From Deltaproteobacteria bacterium (GTDB lineage Bacteria; Myxococcota_A; Polyangia; Palsa-1104; JAEUJZ01): a stretch of 5,343 nucleotides of DNA. Numbering within the stretch: position 1 is the first letter of the stretch; each line of letters begins with the position of its first letter. The stretch is taken from NCBI GenBank assembly GCA_017990795.1, contig JAGNNG010000166.1, positions 1 to 5,343 on the forward strand, in the 5' to 3' direction. The notes under the pieces were generated by a model, which saw only the letters and a program-made list of their open reading frames with translations, was not told where the DNA came from and searched no databases. The position numbers and the translations under genes were made by a program. This document shows, piece after piece, positions 1-5,343 of this stretch.

Positions 1-472
1 CGCCGCCGTGACCGCAAGCGCGCTGCCACTTTCAGACGCGCACTACACCGCCCTGCGCATCGCCGCTGGCACGCCCCTTTACGGCGTCGATATGGACGAG
101 GAGCGCATGCCCGGTGAGGCAGGCCTAGAGAGCGCCATCAGCTACAAAAAAGGCTGCTTCCTCGGGCAAGAGGTGGTGGTGCGGCTGCGCGATCGTGGGC
201 AGCTCAATCGGCGGCTGTGCGGGCTACGGCTCTCGGGTTCGGGCGCGCTACCACCGGTAGGCGCGGTGCTGACCCATGCCATAAGGCCCAGCGCTGGGCA
301 CCTGACCTCGGTGGCCCACTCGGATGACTGGGGCGACCTAGCCCTTGGCTACGTCCACCGCAGCCTGTGGGACCCCGGCACCGAGCTGCAGCTGCAGACC
401 CCCAGCGGCGAGGCGTTGAGCTACACCGCGACGGTGGTCGAGCTGCCCCTGACCCCACGACCTCACGCCTAA
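1..472 (+). CDS. ygfZ: YgfZ/GcvT-family folate-binding protein, C-terminal part (5' end outside window)
   Basis: This is the last ~156 residues of a protein of the YgfZ/GcvT (aminomethyltransferase-like) superfamily. YgfZ is a cytoplasmic tetrahydrofolate-binding protein that supports assembly or repair of certain iron-sulfur enzymes. The sequence shows the family's most diagnostic block: a G-x-P-x-Y-G-x-D stretch (about codons 23-30 counted from base 2), a P-G-E-x-G-L motif, then KGCFLGQE at bases 149-172. The signature cysteine of YgfZ proteins is encoded at 155-157. A conserved R-x-R-x-R-G-x-x-x-R block follows, then the C-terminal small barrel domain. The frame is already open at base 2, so the GTG at base 8 is most likely an internal codon and the true start lies upstream of the window. 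The stop is TAA at 470-472. The KGC(F/Y)xGQE motif favours YgfZ over true GcvT. The gene converges on the minus-strand sensor gene and shows no operon link within the window. Confidence 0.85.
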   Translation, partial: AAVTASALPLSDAHYTALRIAAGTPLYGVDMDEERMPGEAGLESAISYKKGCFLGQEVVVRLRDRGQLNRRLCGLRLSGSGALPPVGAVLTHAIRPSAGHLTSVAHSDDWGDLALGYVHRSLWDPGTELQLQTPSGEALSYTATVVELPLTPRPHA

Positions 473-512
473 AGCCACCACAGCCGGTCCCCAGCACCAA
501 GACCATCGCAAA

Positions 513-530
513 CAGGCAAGGCCCTGCCGG
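513..530. terminator. Weak hairpin in the convergent gap (possible bidirectional terminator)
   Basis: The 59-bp gap between the two convergent genes contains a short inverted repeat, GGCA (515-518) and TGCC (525-528), around a 6-nt loop. A further G-C pair is possible beyond a mismatch. The position, just after both stop codons, is right for a shared terminator. The stem is only 4 bp and no T tract of four or more follows on either strand, so intrinsic termination here is doubtful. Confidence 0.2.
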
Positions 531-531
531 A

Positions 532-2367
532 CTACTTTCGCGTCAGCGCCGGGTTCTTGCGTAGCGTGCGGGCAATCGCACTCTGCAGCGTTGCCATCGT
601 AAACAGGCCTGAGACATCGACGCCCAGGCTCACCAGGGTCTGCGCGACCTCGGGGCGAAGGCCGGTGAGGATGACCTGCGCGCCCAGGAGCCGCACCGAC
701 TGACTGACGCGAATCAGCGACCCGGCGGTGTGGGTATCGATGGTGCGCACGCCGGTAACATCGACCAGGACCGTGTGCGCGTGAGCGTCTTGCACGCCTT
801 GCAGCAGCGTCTCCATCACCTGCTGCGCGCGGTCGGCGTCCAAGGCACCGATCAGCGGCATTACGATCACGCCGTCGGTCACTGGAATGATGGGCGCGCC
901 CAGCTCACGCAGCGAGGCCTTCTGCGCCGCGATCACCTGCTCTTTGAGGGCGATGCGCTCGGCTTCGCTGCGCAGCTGATCACGGATGTCGTGCGCAATC
1001 CCAGCAAAGGTGGCGCTGCCTGGATCACTCCCCTCGCCTGAGACCAAGAACATCGACAGCTGGGCTGGCACGACGCTGTCATCAGCAGCCCGGAAGTGGA
1101 AGGTGCCCTGGAAGAAGCCTTTGGCTGCAAGCTGCGCGGCCAGCTCATGTCGGTGCTCAGTACTCTCGGTGGTCAGCCCACTTACGACCAGCTCGGGGGT
1201 GATCTCGGTACGCTGCAGCATCTGTAGCAGCGAGCGATTGGCATAAAGCACCGCGGAGTCTTTCCCTCGGGTCACAAAGATGCCGTCGGGCGCATTGTCG
1301 GCCAAGGCTTTGAAGACGCGCAGCTCGGCGGTCTGCTCCTCGACACGCTGGGCCAGCTGGTCGCGCAGGTCGGTCAGCGCGCGCAGGTGACGGGTCGACT
1401 CGTCCTGCAGCAGCAGCCGCGCGGCCACCGTCGAGGTCTGATCCGCAATCGCCCGCAAAAGCCGCGTGTCGTGAAAGCTGAACCGACGCGGCTCGGCCCA
1501 CCCGAGCAGCAGCCGACCAATCAGCTTGTTGCGCAGGTACAGCGGAGCCGACAGAAGCCCTCGCAGACCGGACAGCTCGAGCGCGCGGCGGGTGGTCTCG
1601 GGATAGTCGGTCACCTTGGCCGTGTCTTCGTGCAAAAGCACGGTCTCAGGCAACAGCAGCGGCGTCAGCGGTGACAGCTGCAGGTCGACCTTGTGACCGA
1701 CGGTGGACGTGGCGCTAAGCTGGCGCGCCCAGGCCGCAACCACGGTGGCACTTGAGGGGGCGGCGTCCTCCGTCGTGGCCGGGTCATAAAGAAACATCAG
1801 CGCGCGACCGACTTCCAGCGGCGCGACGAAGCGCACCACCATGTCGATCAGCTCGGGATGGCTCTGCGCCTCGTTGAGCGCGACCATCGACTCGTACTGC
1901 GCGGTCTGCTGCAGCGCGTAGGTCTGCATCTCGCCCAAGCGGCGCTGCGCATCGATACCAGCGGCTTGAAACAGCAGGCCCGTCAGACGGTCGATTAGAT
2001 CGTGGGTCAGCGCCTCGGCCTCTTGGCCCAGCTCTAGCCGCACGGCTTGAAACAAGCAGCGACGGACCAGCGACAGCACTGCTTGGGTATCAGCCAGCGT
2101 CTGCAGGCGGGTCGGCGGCGCTCCTTCGTTCGGCAAGTCCACAGCCGAGAGCAGCGGCGCGCAGTCTCCCGAGAGCAGGCCGTGCCGCAGCGCCGCCACC
2201 AGCCGCCGCGCCAGCTGGGTCTGCGCCTCGATTGGCTGCGAAGCAAACGCACTGCCTAGCTCGATGGCGCCGCACAGCGTGTCATGCAGCGACGCTGCCA
2301 GCCGATCAAAAAGCAGCGAGAGTCCTGGGGACCGCAGCTGGCCGGTGCGCTCGTTTCCGGTGGTCAT
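532..2367 (-). CDS. RsbR-type stressosome sensor: helical N-domain, GAF, PAS, C-terminal STAS
   Basis: The 611-residue cytoplasmic protein has no signal peptide or membrane segment. Residues 1-165 are an alpha-helical region I cannot assign. Residues ~170-318 read as a GAF domain, followed by a likely coiled-coil linker (~320-350, rich in R, E, Q and L). Residues ~350-465 are a PAS domain (NAPDGIFVT at 358-366, a YANRSL motif at 375-380). A second helical linker (~462-487) leads into a STAS domain (~490-605). The STAS domain has the RsbR-family blocks: PVTDGVIVMPLIGALD, LVDVTGV followed by IDT, and TGLRPEVAQTLVSLGVD. T545 and T577 align with the two threonines phosphorylated by the RsbT kinase in Bacillus RsbR proteins, so partner switching through STAS phosphorylation is likely by homology. 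The sensed signal is unknown; neither the GAF nor the PAS domain shows an obvious cofactor motif. The ATG overlaps the stop of the upstream DUF1415 gene (ATGA) and has a good ribosome binding site. No RsbS or RsbT gene is visible nearby. Confidence 0.9.
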   Translation of the reverse strand: MTTGNERTGQLRSPGLSLLFDRLAASLHDTLCGAIELGSAFASQPIEAQTQLARRLVAALRHGLLSGDCAPLLSAVDLPNEGAPPTRLQTLADTQAVLSLVRRCLFQAVRLELGQEAEALTHDLIDRLTGLLFQAAGIDAQRRLGEMQTYALQQTAQYESMVALNEAQSHPELIDMVVRFVAPLEVGRALMFLYDPATTEDAAPSSATVVAAWARQLSATSTVGHKVDLQLSPLTPLLLPETVLLHEDTAKVTDYPETTRRALELSGLRGLLSAPLYLRNKLIGRLLLGWAEPRRFSFHDTRLLRAIADQTSTVAARLLLQDESTRHLRALTDLRDQLAQRVEEQTAELRVFKALADNAPDGIFVTRGKDSAVLYANRSLLQMLQRTEITPELVVSGLTTESTEHRHELAAQLAAKGFFQGTFHFRAADDSVVPAQLSMFLVSGEGSDPGSATFAGIAHDIRDQLRSEAERIALKEQVIAAQKASLRELGAPIIPVTDGVIVMPLIGALDADRAQQVMETLLQGVQDAHAHTVLVDVTGVRTIDTHTAGSLIRVSQSVRLLGAQVILTGLRPEVAQTLVSLGVDVSGLFTMATLQSAIARTLRKNPALTRK

Positions 2368-3035
2368 GGGCTGGGTCTCCCTGACGGTGCGGGACTTGTC
2401 CCGGTGGTCGCAGGCGTAGGGGAAGAAGAAGTGGCGGTCGTTGCCACCGCGGCGGCCTCAGTCGCAGCAGGCCGCATGCTGTGCAAAAGCGAGGCCACGC
2501 GCTCGGGGCCAGCGGCCAGGATCGCGCGCAGACCAGCCTCGGCGATAAAGCCAGACAGGCCGTGCGGATCGCGAGAAGCCTTGCGCACGCGATCAATGGC
2601 GCTTGAGCGCACCAGCTGAATCGTGGGGTCGGGACTGCGCCGCAAAAACCGCACTGCGACGTCGGGATTGTCTACCCGCATCGGCAGCTCGGGATGGAAG
2701 GCGACGACGAAAAACTGGGTGGGTCCGGTGCGGCCACGCTCGTAGGCAGCGCGCACGTCGCGGATGTAGCGCTCAAAGCCGGGGGCGTCGATCTGTAGCT
2801 GCGGAAACAGGAGCAGACCAATCTCGATCTCGGCCTCAGACTCTAGGGCCTTGATCTGGGCGGCCACGGACGCAGCATCCATGGCCAGATCTAGGCGCAC
2901 GATGCGGCGCAGCTGACCGGTCTCGCGACAGGTGCGCGCATACGGGCAGATGTGCAGAGCCTCGATAAACTCTAGCAAGTATCGATCATTGCGCTCTAGC
3001 GCACTGCTGACGACAGACTCCTCGGAGGGGAGCAT
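2364..3035 (-). CDS. DUF1415 family protein with Ala/Thr/Pro-rich C-terminal tail
   Basis: This 223-residue protein is of unknown biochemical function. It matches the DUF1415 pattern: an N-terminal helix leading to an I/L-C-P-(F/Y)-A block (HICPYAR at residues 28-34), a central hydrophobic strand (EIGLLLFPQL, 71-80), then the hallmark AFHPELP region (112-118) and RRSPDP-(T)-IQLVR (132-143), followed by an S-x-x-x-R-V motif. Residues ~188-223 form a low-complexity A/T/S/P tail beyond the usual end of the family. I chose the ATG at 3035 because the homologous region begins a few residues later. A GTG at 3137 would add 34 residues and overlap the upstream gene by 14 bp, but that extension has no family resemblance and runs through an AT-rich palindrome that looks regulatory. 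No Shine-Dalgarno site precedes the ATG at 3035. The TGA stop overlaps the ATG of the STAS sensor, so the two are one transcription unit. A functional tie between them is an inference. Confidence 0.8.
   Translation of the reverse strand: MLPSEESVVSSALERNDRYLLEFIEALHICPYARTCRETGQLRRIVRLDLAMDAASVAAQIKALESEAEIEIGLLLFPQLQIDAPGFERYIRDVRAAYERGRTGPTQFFVVAFHPELPMRVDNPDVAVRFLRRSPDPTIQLVRSSAIDRVRKASRDPHGLSGFIAEAGLRAILAAGPERVASLLHSMRPAATEAAAVATTATSSSPTPATTGTSPAPSGRPSP
2377..2382 (-). promoter_or_regulatory. Shine-Dalgarno site for the STAS sensor gene
   Basis: On the minus strand, AGGGAG lies 9 nt upstream of the ATG at 2367 and inside the last codons of the DUF1415 gene. Together with the ATGA overlap it fixes the start of the sensor gene and supports translational coupling of the pair. 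Confidence 0.65.
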
Positions 3036-3040
3036 AGGGC

Positions 3041-3072
3041 TGATAATATCACGCAGGTGGGGGGGCTTGCAG
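3041..3072 (-). promoter_or_regulatory. Candidate promoter/operator upstream of the DUF1415-sensor pair
   Basis: The 88-bp gap between the stop at 3124 and the ATG at 3035 contains an AT-rich island in otherwise GC-rich DNA. Bases 3041-3051 form a perfect odd-centred 11-bp palindrome, TGATAATATCA. On the minus strand it contains TATTAT (3048-3043), a good -10 hexamer ending 7 nt before the ATG. The matching -35 position (about 3066-3072, spacing 17-18) is poor, with only about three of six consensus bases. If real, transcription would begin at or very near the start codon, and a protein bound to the palindrome would block the -10 box. Confidence 0.35.
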
Positions 3073-3123
3073 CCTCTACAGTTTTCGATAGCGCGAACTT
3101 TGGCGGGCACAGAGGCGCTGCGG

Positions 3124-4386
3124 CTAGCGGCTGGCACGGACCGGAGCCTGTGGCAAAGGTGCGCGGGTGCTGGCTGGGCGCGTGATCAGACCCGGCGCAC
3201 GCAGCAGCTGCGTGACCAGGGGCGCGCTGAGCTTGGCCGCCGGCTCAAAGCCTGTGTGCGAAAGACCCCTGGGCGCCTGCTTGTCTTTGGCCAGCGGCTG
3301 CTGCGCAGTGAGCATGGCGTCTTCAATGGCGCGATACCCAGGCCCCGAAAGACGCGCCGTAAAGTCGCTGGCGCGCTGGACGTTGTAGTGCCAGATGTCC
3401 CCATGTGGGTAGGGCAGCACCGCAGACTTTACGGTCCGCAGCACCACGCCCCGCGCAGCCCACGGCAGGGCCACAAGGTTGCGCCGGAACGACTGGTTGT
3501 AGGCAAACCAAGACTCGGCATTGGACAGATACAGCACAGAGATCGGCACCTGCGCCGCCTGTGCCGCCTGCGCGATCTGCATCAGCGTCTGGCTGCCATT
3601 TAGATCGCCCAGCCGCGCCACGATCAGGTGCTTTTGCGCCAAGTTCCGCATCCGCGCATACAGCACGGGGTCGCCCAGCCAGGTGACGGAGCGGTGGGCC
3701 CAGCGGTACTCGGCGGTGCGCCGCAGGTGCTCTAAAAGGATGCTGCGACTGACCGCGTAAAGTGCCCGCAGCTCTTGTCGCTCGCTGCTCGGTTGGTCTT
3801 GGTGATAGCTGTCGATCGCGGCGTGGACCTTGGCGGCAGCGGTGGCACTCCCGTCGGCAAGCAGCGCTAAAAAAGCCGCTGGCGTCTCGGCGGTGGCCAG
3901 CAGAGCGGCGTACAGCCGATGCATCCGCACCACCATGACATCCAGATCCACCAGCCACAGCACCGAAGCACTGGCTGCTGCGGCCAGGGTGTAGTTCTGA
4001 TCGCCGCCCACGCCCAGGTAGCCGCCGCCTAGCTCTGCCACGTCGGCAAAGAACAGGTCGTGGCGACGCTCGTTGGACCACAGGTAGTGGTGGCGAACAT
4101 TGTGCAGGCCTTCATTGCCAGGCGTACCGACTACCAAGGCCGAGGGCTCGGCTGACGTTGGTGCTGGTGCTGACGCTGCTGGTGACGCGACCGCTGGAGG
4201 GCTAGCTGACACCGCAGCAGCTGGTCCGGGCGCCGCGGCTGCGGTCTGCGCATCTGCCAAACCTGGCGCAAGACCAGTCCCCGCGCAGGACAGCCACAGC
4301 AAGGGACCACACAGAGCCCTCCGCACCAGCCCAAGGGCTTTGGCAAGAGGCCGGGAGGAGCAGGCGGAAGCAAGCCAGAGCGGCAC
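3124..4386 (-). CDS. LIC_10091-like protein: signal peptide, Ala/Pro-rich linker, methyltransferase-like Rossmann domain
   Basis: This 420-residue protein resembles uncharacterised LIC_10091-type proteins, which have an S-adenosylmethionine-methyltransferase-like fold without a proven activity. The N-terminus looks like a secretion signal: arginines at 22-23, a hydrophobic core (~25-42) and an A-D-A/Q signal peptidase I site after residue 46. A lipobox is not convincing. Residues ~47-82 are an Ala/Pro/Ser linker with imperfect repeats. The domain starts near 97 with the motif YLWSNERRHD (101-110). It continues with a glycine-rich loop, YLGVGGDQNY (123-132), and an acidic strand end, LVDLD (145-149), in the places of methyltransferase motifs I and II. 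Later blocks are ARLGDLNGSQT (257-267) and VLYLSNAESWF (284-294). The start is a GTG. An in-frame stop at 4390-4392 excludes anything longer, and a GTG at codon 21 (4326) would leave a shorter, equally good signal peptide. Neither start has a clear Shine-Dalgarno site. The gene is divergent from the hydrolase and 88 bp upstream of the DUF1415 gene. The family call rests on remembered motifs. Confidence 0.75.
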   Translation of the reverse strand: MPLWLASACSSRPLAKALGLVRRALCGPLLWLSCAGTGLAPGLADAQTAAAAPGPAAAVSASPPAVASPAASAPAPTSAEPSALVVGTPGNEGLHNVRHHYLWSNERRHDLFFADVAELGGGYLGVGGDQNYTLAAAASASVLWLVDLDVMVVRMHRLYAALLATAETPAAFLALLADGSATAAAKVHAAIDSYHQDQPSSERQELRALYAVSRSILLEHLRRTAEYRWAHRSVTWLGDPVLYARMRNLAQKHLIVARLGDLNGSQTLMQIAQAAQAAQVPISVLYLSNAESWFAYNQSFRRNLVALPWAARGVVLRTVKSAVLPYPHGDIWHYNVQRASDFTARLSGPGYRAIEDAMLTAQQPLAKDKQAPRGLSHTGFEPAAKLSAPLVTQLLRAPGLITRPASTRAPLPQAPVRASR

Positions 4387-4537
4387 AGCTTATGGTAGCC
4401 GATTGCAGTCTTTTTTCGCAGCTCTGTGCGCCTCAGGCTGTGAGCGCGCCGAGGACTGCGATATTGTGACAATTAAGAAACAGCATCAAACCCGCGAAAA
4501 AAGCAGGGCGCACCGGCAGCTTGAGCAAAGACCAAGC
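4387..4537. promoter_or_regulatory. Divergent intergenic region (shared promoter region)
   Basis: These 151 bp separate the divergent LIC_10091-like and hydrolase genes and must hold the promoters of both if the chosen starts are right. The region is richer in A and T than its flanks (T6 at 4411-4416, an AT-rich stretch at 4461-4480). I could not place a convincing -35/-10 pair for either gene. The best minus-strand -10 candidate is TACCAT, five bases before the GTG, with no good -35. The notable site is the palindrome annotated separately. Confidence 0.5.
4463..4473. promoter_or_regulatory. Perfect 11-bp palindrome (ATTGT-G-ACAAT), candidate operator
   Basis: ATTGT and ACAAT flank a single central G, giving a perfect odd-centred inverted repeat in an AT-rich patch in the divergent intergenic region, 77 bp from the GTG of the LIC_10091-like gene and 65 bp from the ATG of the hydrolase. 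Position and symmetry suit the binding site of a dimeric regulator acting on one or both genes. I cannot assign it to a known regulator family. Confidence 0.4.
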
Positions 4538-5343
4538 ATGAGCGACTCAAAACAAACCCCAGTCAATGTAGCGCGGCCACAGACCAGGGCCGCTGTAGGC
4601 AGCGACCTACCCGGCGCTCCCGAGCCGCCCGTAATCGGTGCTAGTCCCAGCGGGAACGCGGAGTCACCGTCGCTGCTCTCGCGCATGAAGCGCCTAGTAA
4701 CTTCACATCGCAAGGTCCGTCGCCTGGACAGCGACCCGCTGAAGCAGGATCTACTGTCGAGCGGCCATACTGTCAGCTACATCCGGCACCTGGTGCGCGG
4801 CAACGAGATCAAGGTCCGCCGCTTTGGCGAGCAGAGTCCAGACCGTCACCCGCCGGTACTGCTGATCCACGGCTTTATGGGTACGCGCGGCTCGATGTTT
4901 GTGCTGGAGCAGCGCCTGATTCGCGACGGGTTTAACGTCATCTCGTTTAACCTGGGGCCGCTTAATGTGCGCGACATTCGTAGCTCGGCGCTGCTGATTC
5001 ATCGCAAGGTGCAGACGATCCTGTCGCAAACCTCGCAGAAGAAGATCGACATCGTTGGGCACTCGATGGGCGGGCTGATTGGGCTTTACTACGTGAAGCG
5101 GCTGGGCGGACACGCGCAGGTGCGACGCATGGTGCAGCTGGGGACTCCCAATCGCGGCACGTGGACGGCGCTGTTAGGCGTCGCAACCTTGGGGCTGCTC
5201 TCGTCCTCGTCGTGGCAGCTGCTTCCTGGTAGTCCGTTTTTGACCGAGCTACATGCGGGCAGCCTGCCCAACTCGGTCGAGTTCTTCTCGATCGCCGCCG
5301 AGCGCGACTGGGTCTGTCCGCCCGAGATGACGCAGCTAGAAGG
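4538..5343 (+). CDS. Alpha/beta hydrolase, lipase/esterase-like (3' end outside window)
   Basis: The reading frame stays open from the ATG to the window edge, giving 268 codons of an incomplete gene. Residues 1-~65 are a Pro/Ser/Arg-rich segment of low predicted order with no signal peptide. The hydrolase core begins near 76: strand VLLIHGF (107-113) with the HGF oxyanion-hole motif, then a nucleophile elbow GHSMGG (174-179) with S176 as the expected catalytic serine, and the LGTPNRGT block (201-208) typical of lipase-like hydrolases. D257, in ERDWVCPPE, sits where the catalytic acid is expected; the catalytic histidine should lie beyond the window. This architecture fits a carboxylester hydrolase of the triacylglycerol-lipase/PGAP1-like group, but the substrate cannot be read from sequence. 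The start is uncertain. The ATG lacks a strong Shine-Dalgarno site, a GTG at 4466 would add 24 residues, and an ATG at 4685 would remove most of the disordered segment. The gene is divergent from the LIC_10091-like gene. Confidence 0.85.
   Translation, partial: MSDSKQTPVNVARPQTRAAVGSDLPGAPEPPVIGASPSGNAESPSLLSRMKRLVTSHRKVRRLDSDPLKQDLLSSGHTVSYIRHLVRGNEIKVRRFGEQSPDRHPPVLLIHGFMGTRGSMFVLEQRLIRDGFNVISFNLGPLNVRDIRSSALLIHRKVQTILSQTSQKKIDIVGHSMGGLIGLYYVKRLGGHAQVRRMVQLGTPNRGTWTALLGVATLGLLSSSSWQLLPGSPFLTELHAGSLPNSVEFFSIAAERDWVCPPEMTQLE

Noticed and set aside
3064..3074. GGCT-TGC-AGCC hairpin as a terminator after the LIC_10091-like gene
   Set aside because: The stem is only 4 bp with a 3-nt loop, and on the minus strand no T tract follows it.
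2364..3137. Longer form of the DUF1415 protein starting at GTG 3137
   Set aside because: The extra 34 residues have no family resemblance, only a weak AGG precedes the GTG, and the stretch contains an AT-rich palindrome and G7 run more like a promoter spacer. It cannot be fully excluded.
2932..3603. Plus-strand open frame of 223 codons
   Set aside because: It lies antisense to the DUF1415 and LIC_10091-like genes, straddles their spacer, and its translation has Arg/Gln-rich shadow composition with no recognisable motif.
3323..4081. Minus-strand open frame of 252 codons in another frame
   Set aside because: It is fully contained within the LIC_10091-like gene, whose frame carries coherent family motifs; the alternative is an Arg/Ala-rich frame shadow typical of GC-rich DNA.
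4151..4190. GCTGACG-type imperfect repeats as a tandem repeat locus
   Set aside because: They are explained by Ala/Pro/Ser low-complexity coding in the linker; the units are too degenerate to call a tandem repeat array.
4318..4323. Twin-arginine (Tat) signal at residues 22-23 of the LIC_10091-like protein
   Set aside because: Two arginines are present, but the following residues do not fit the S/T-R-R-x-F-L-K pattern, so an ordinary Sec-type signal is more likely.
4751..5113. Minus-strand open frame of 120 codons
   Set aside because: It is antisense to the catalytic core of the alpha/beta hydrolase, which has clear HGF and GHSMGG motifs.

Overview
The window is GC-rich and densely coding, with five protein genes and short gaps. 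It looks like a chromosomal segment of a high-GC Gram-negative bacterium. The mix of gene types (an RsbR-type GAF-PAS-STAS sensor without its usual partners, a DUF1415 protein, a LIC_10091-like protein with an Ala/Pro-rich linker, and an alpha/beta hydrolase) suggests Myxococcota or a related former deltaproteobacterial lineage. That placement is inferred from gene content and base composition, not from a marker gene. I saw no tRNA, rRNA, CRISPR array, insertion sequence or phage gene.

Layout. (1) The left edge holds the 3' part of a plus-strand ygfZ/gcvT-like gene (1-472), which carries the KGCFLGQE signature. (2) A 59-bp gap separates it from a convergent block on the minus strand. Read in the direction of transcription (right to left), this block is a secreted or periplasmic LIC_10091-like protein with a methyltransferase-like fold (4386-3124), a DUF1415 protein (3035-2364), and a 611-residue stressosome-type sensor (2367-532). 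The last two share an ATGA stop/start overlap and are almost certainly co-transcribed and translationally coupled. The first is separated from them by 88 bp containing a possible promoter. (3) A 151-bp divergent intergenic region (4387-4537) carries a perfect 11-bp odd-centred palindrome. (4) A plus-strand alpha/beta-hydrolase (lipase/esterase-like) gene starts near 4538 and runs off the right edge. It has the HGF oxyanion-hole motif and the GHSMGG nucleophile elbow.

How the genes may work together. The sensor resembles the RsbR family, whose STAS domain normally forms a stressosome with RsbS and is phosphorylated by the kinase RsbT. No RsbS or RsbT homologue lies in the window, so its partners are either elsewhere or different. 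Its tight coupling to a DUF1415 protein of unknown function is the most concrete functional clue here. Linking the LIC_10091-like protein and the hydrolase to the same pathway is only a neighbourhood inference.
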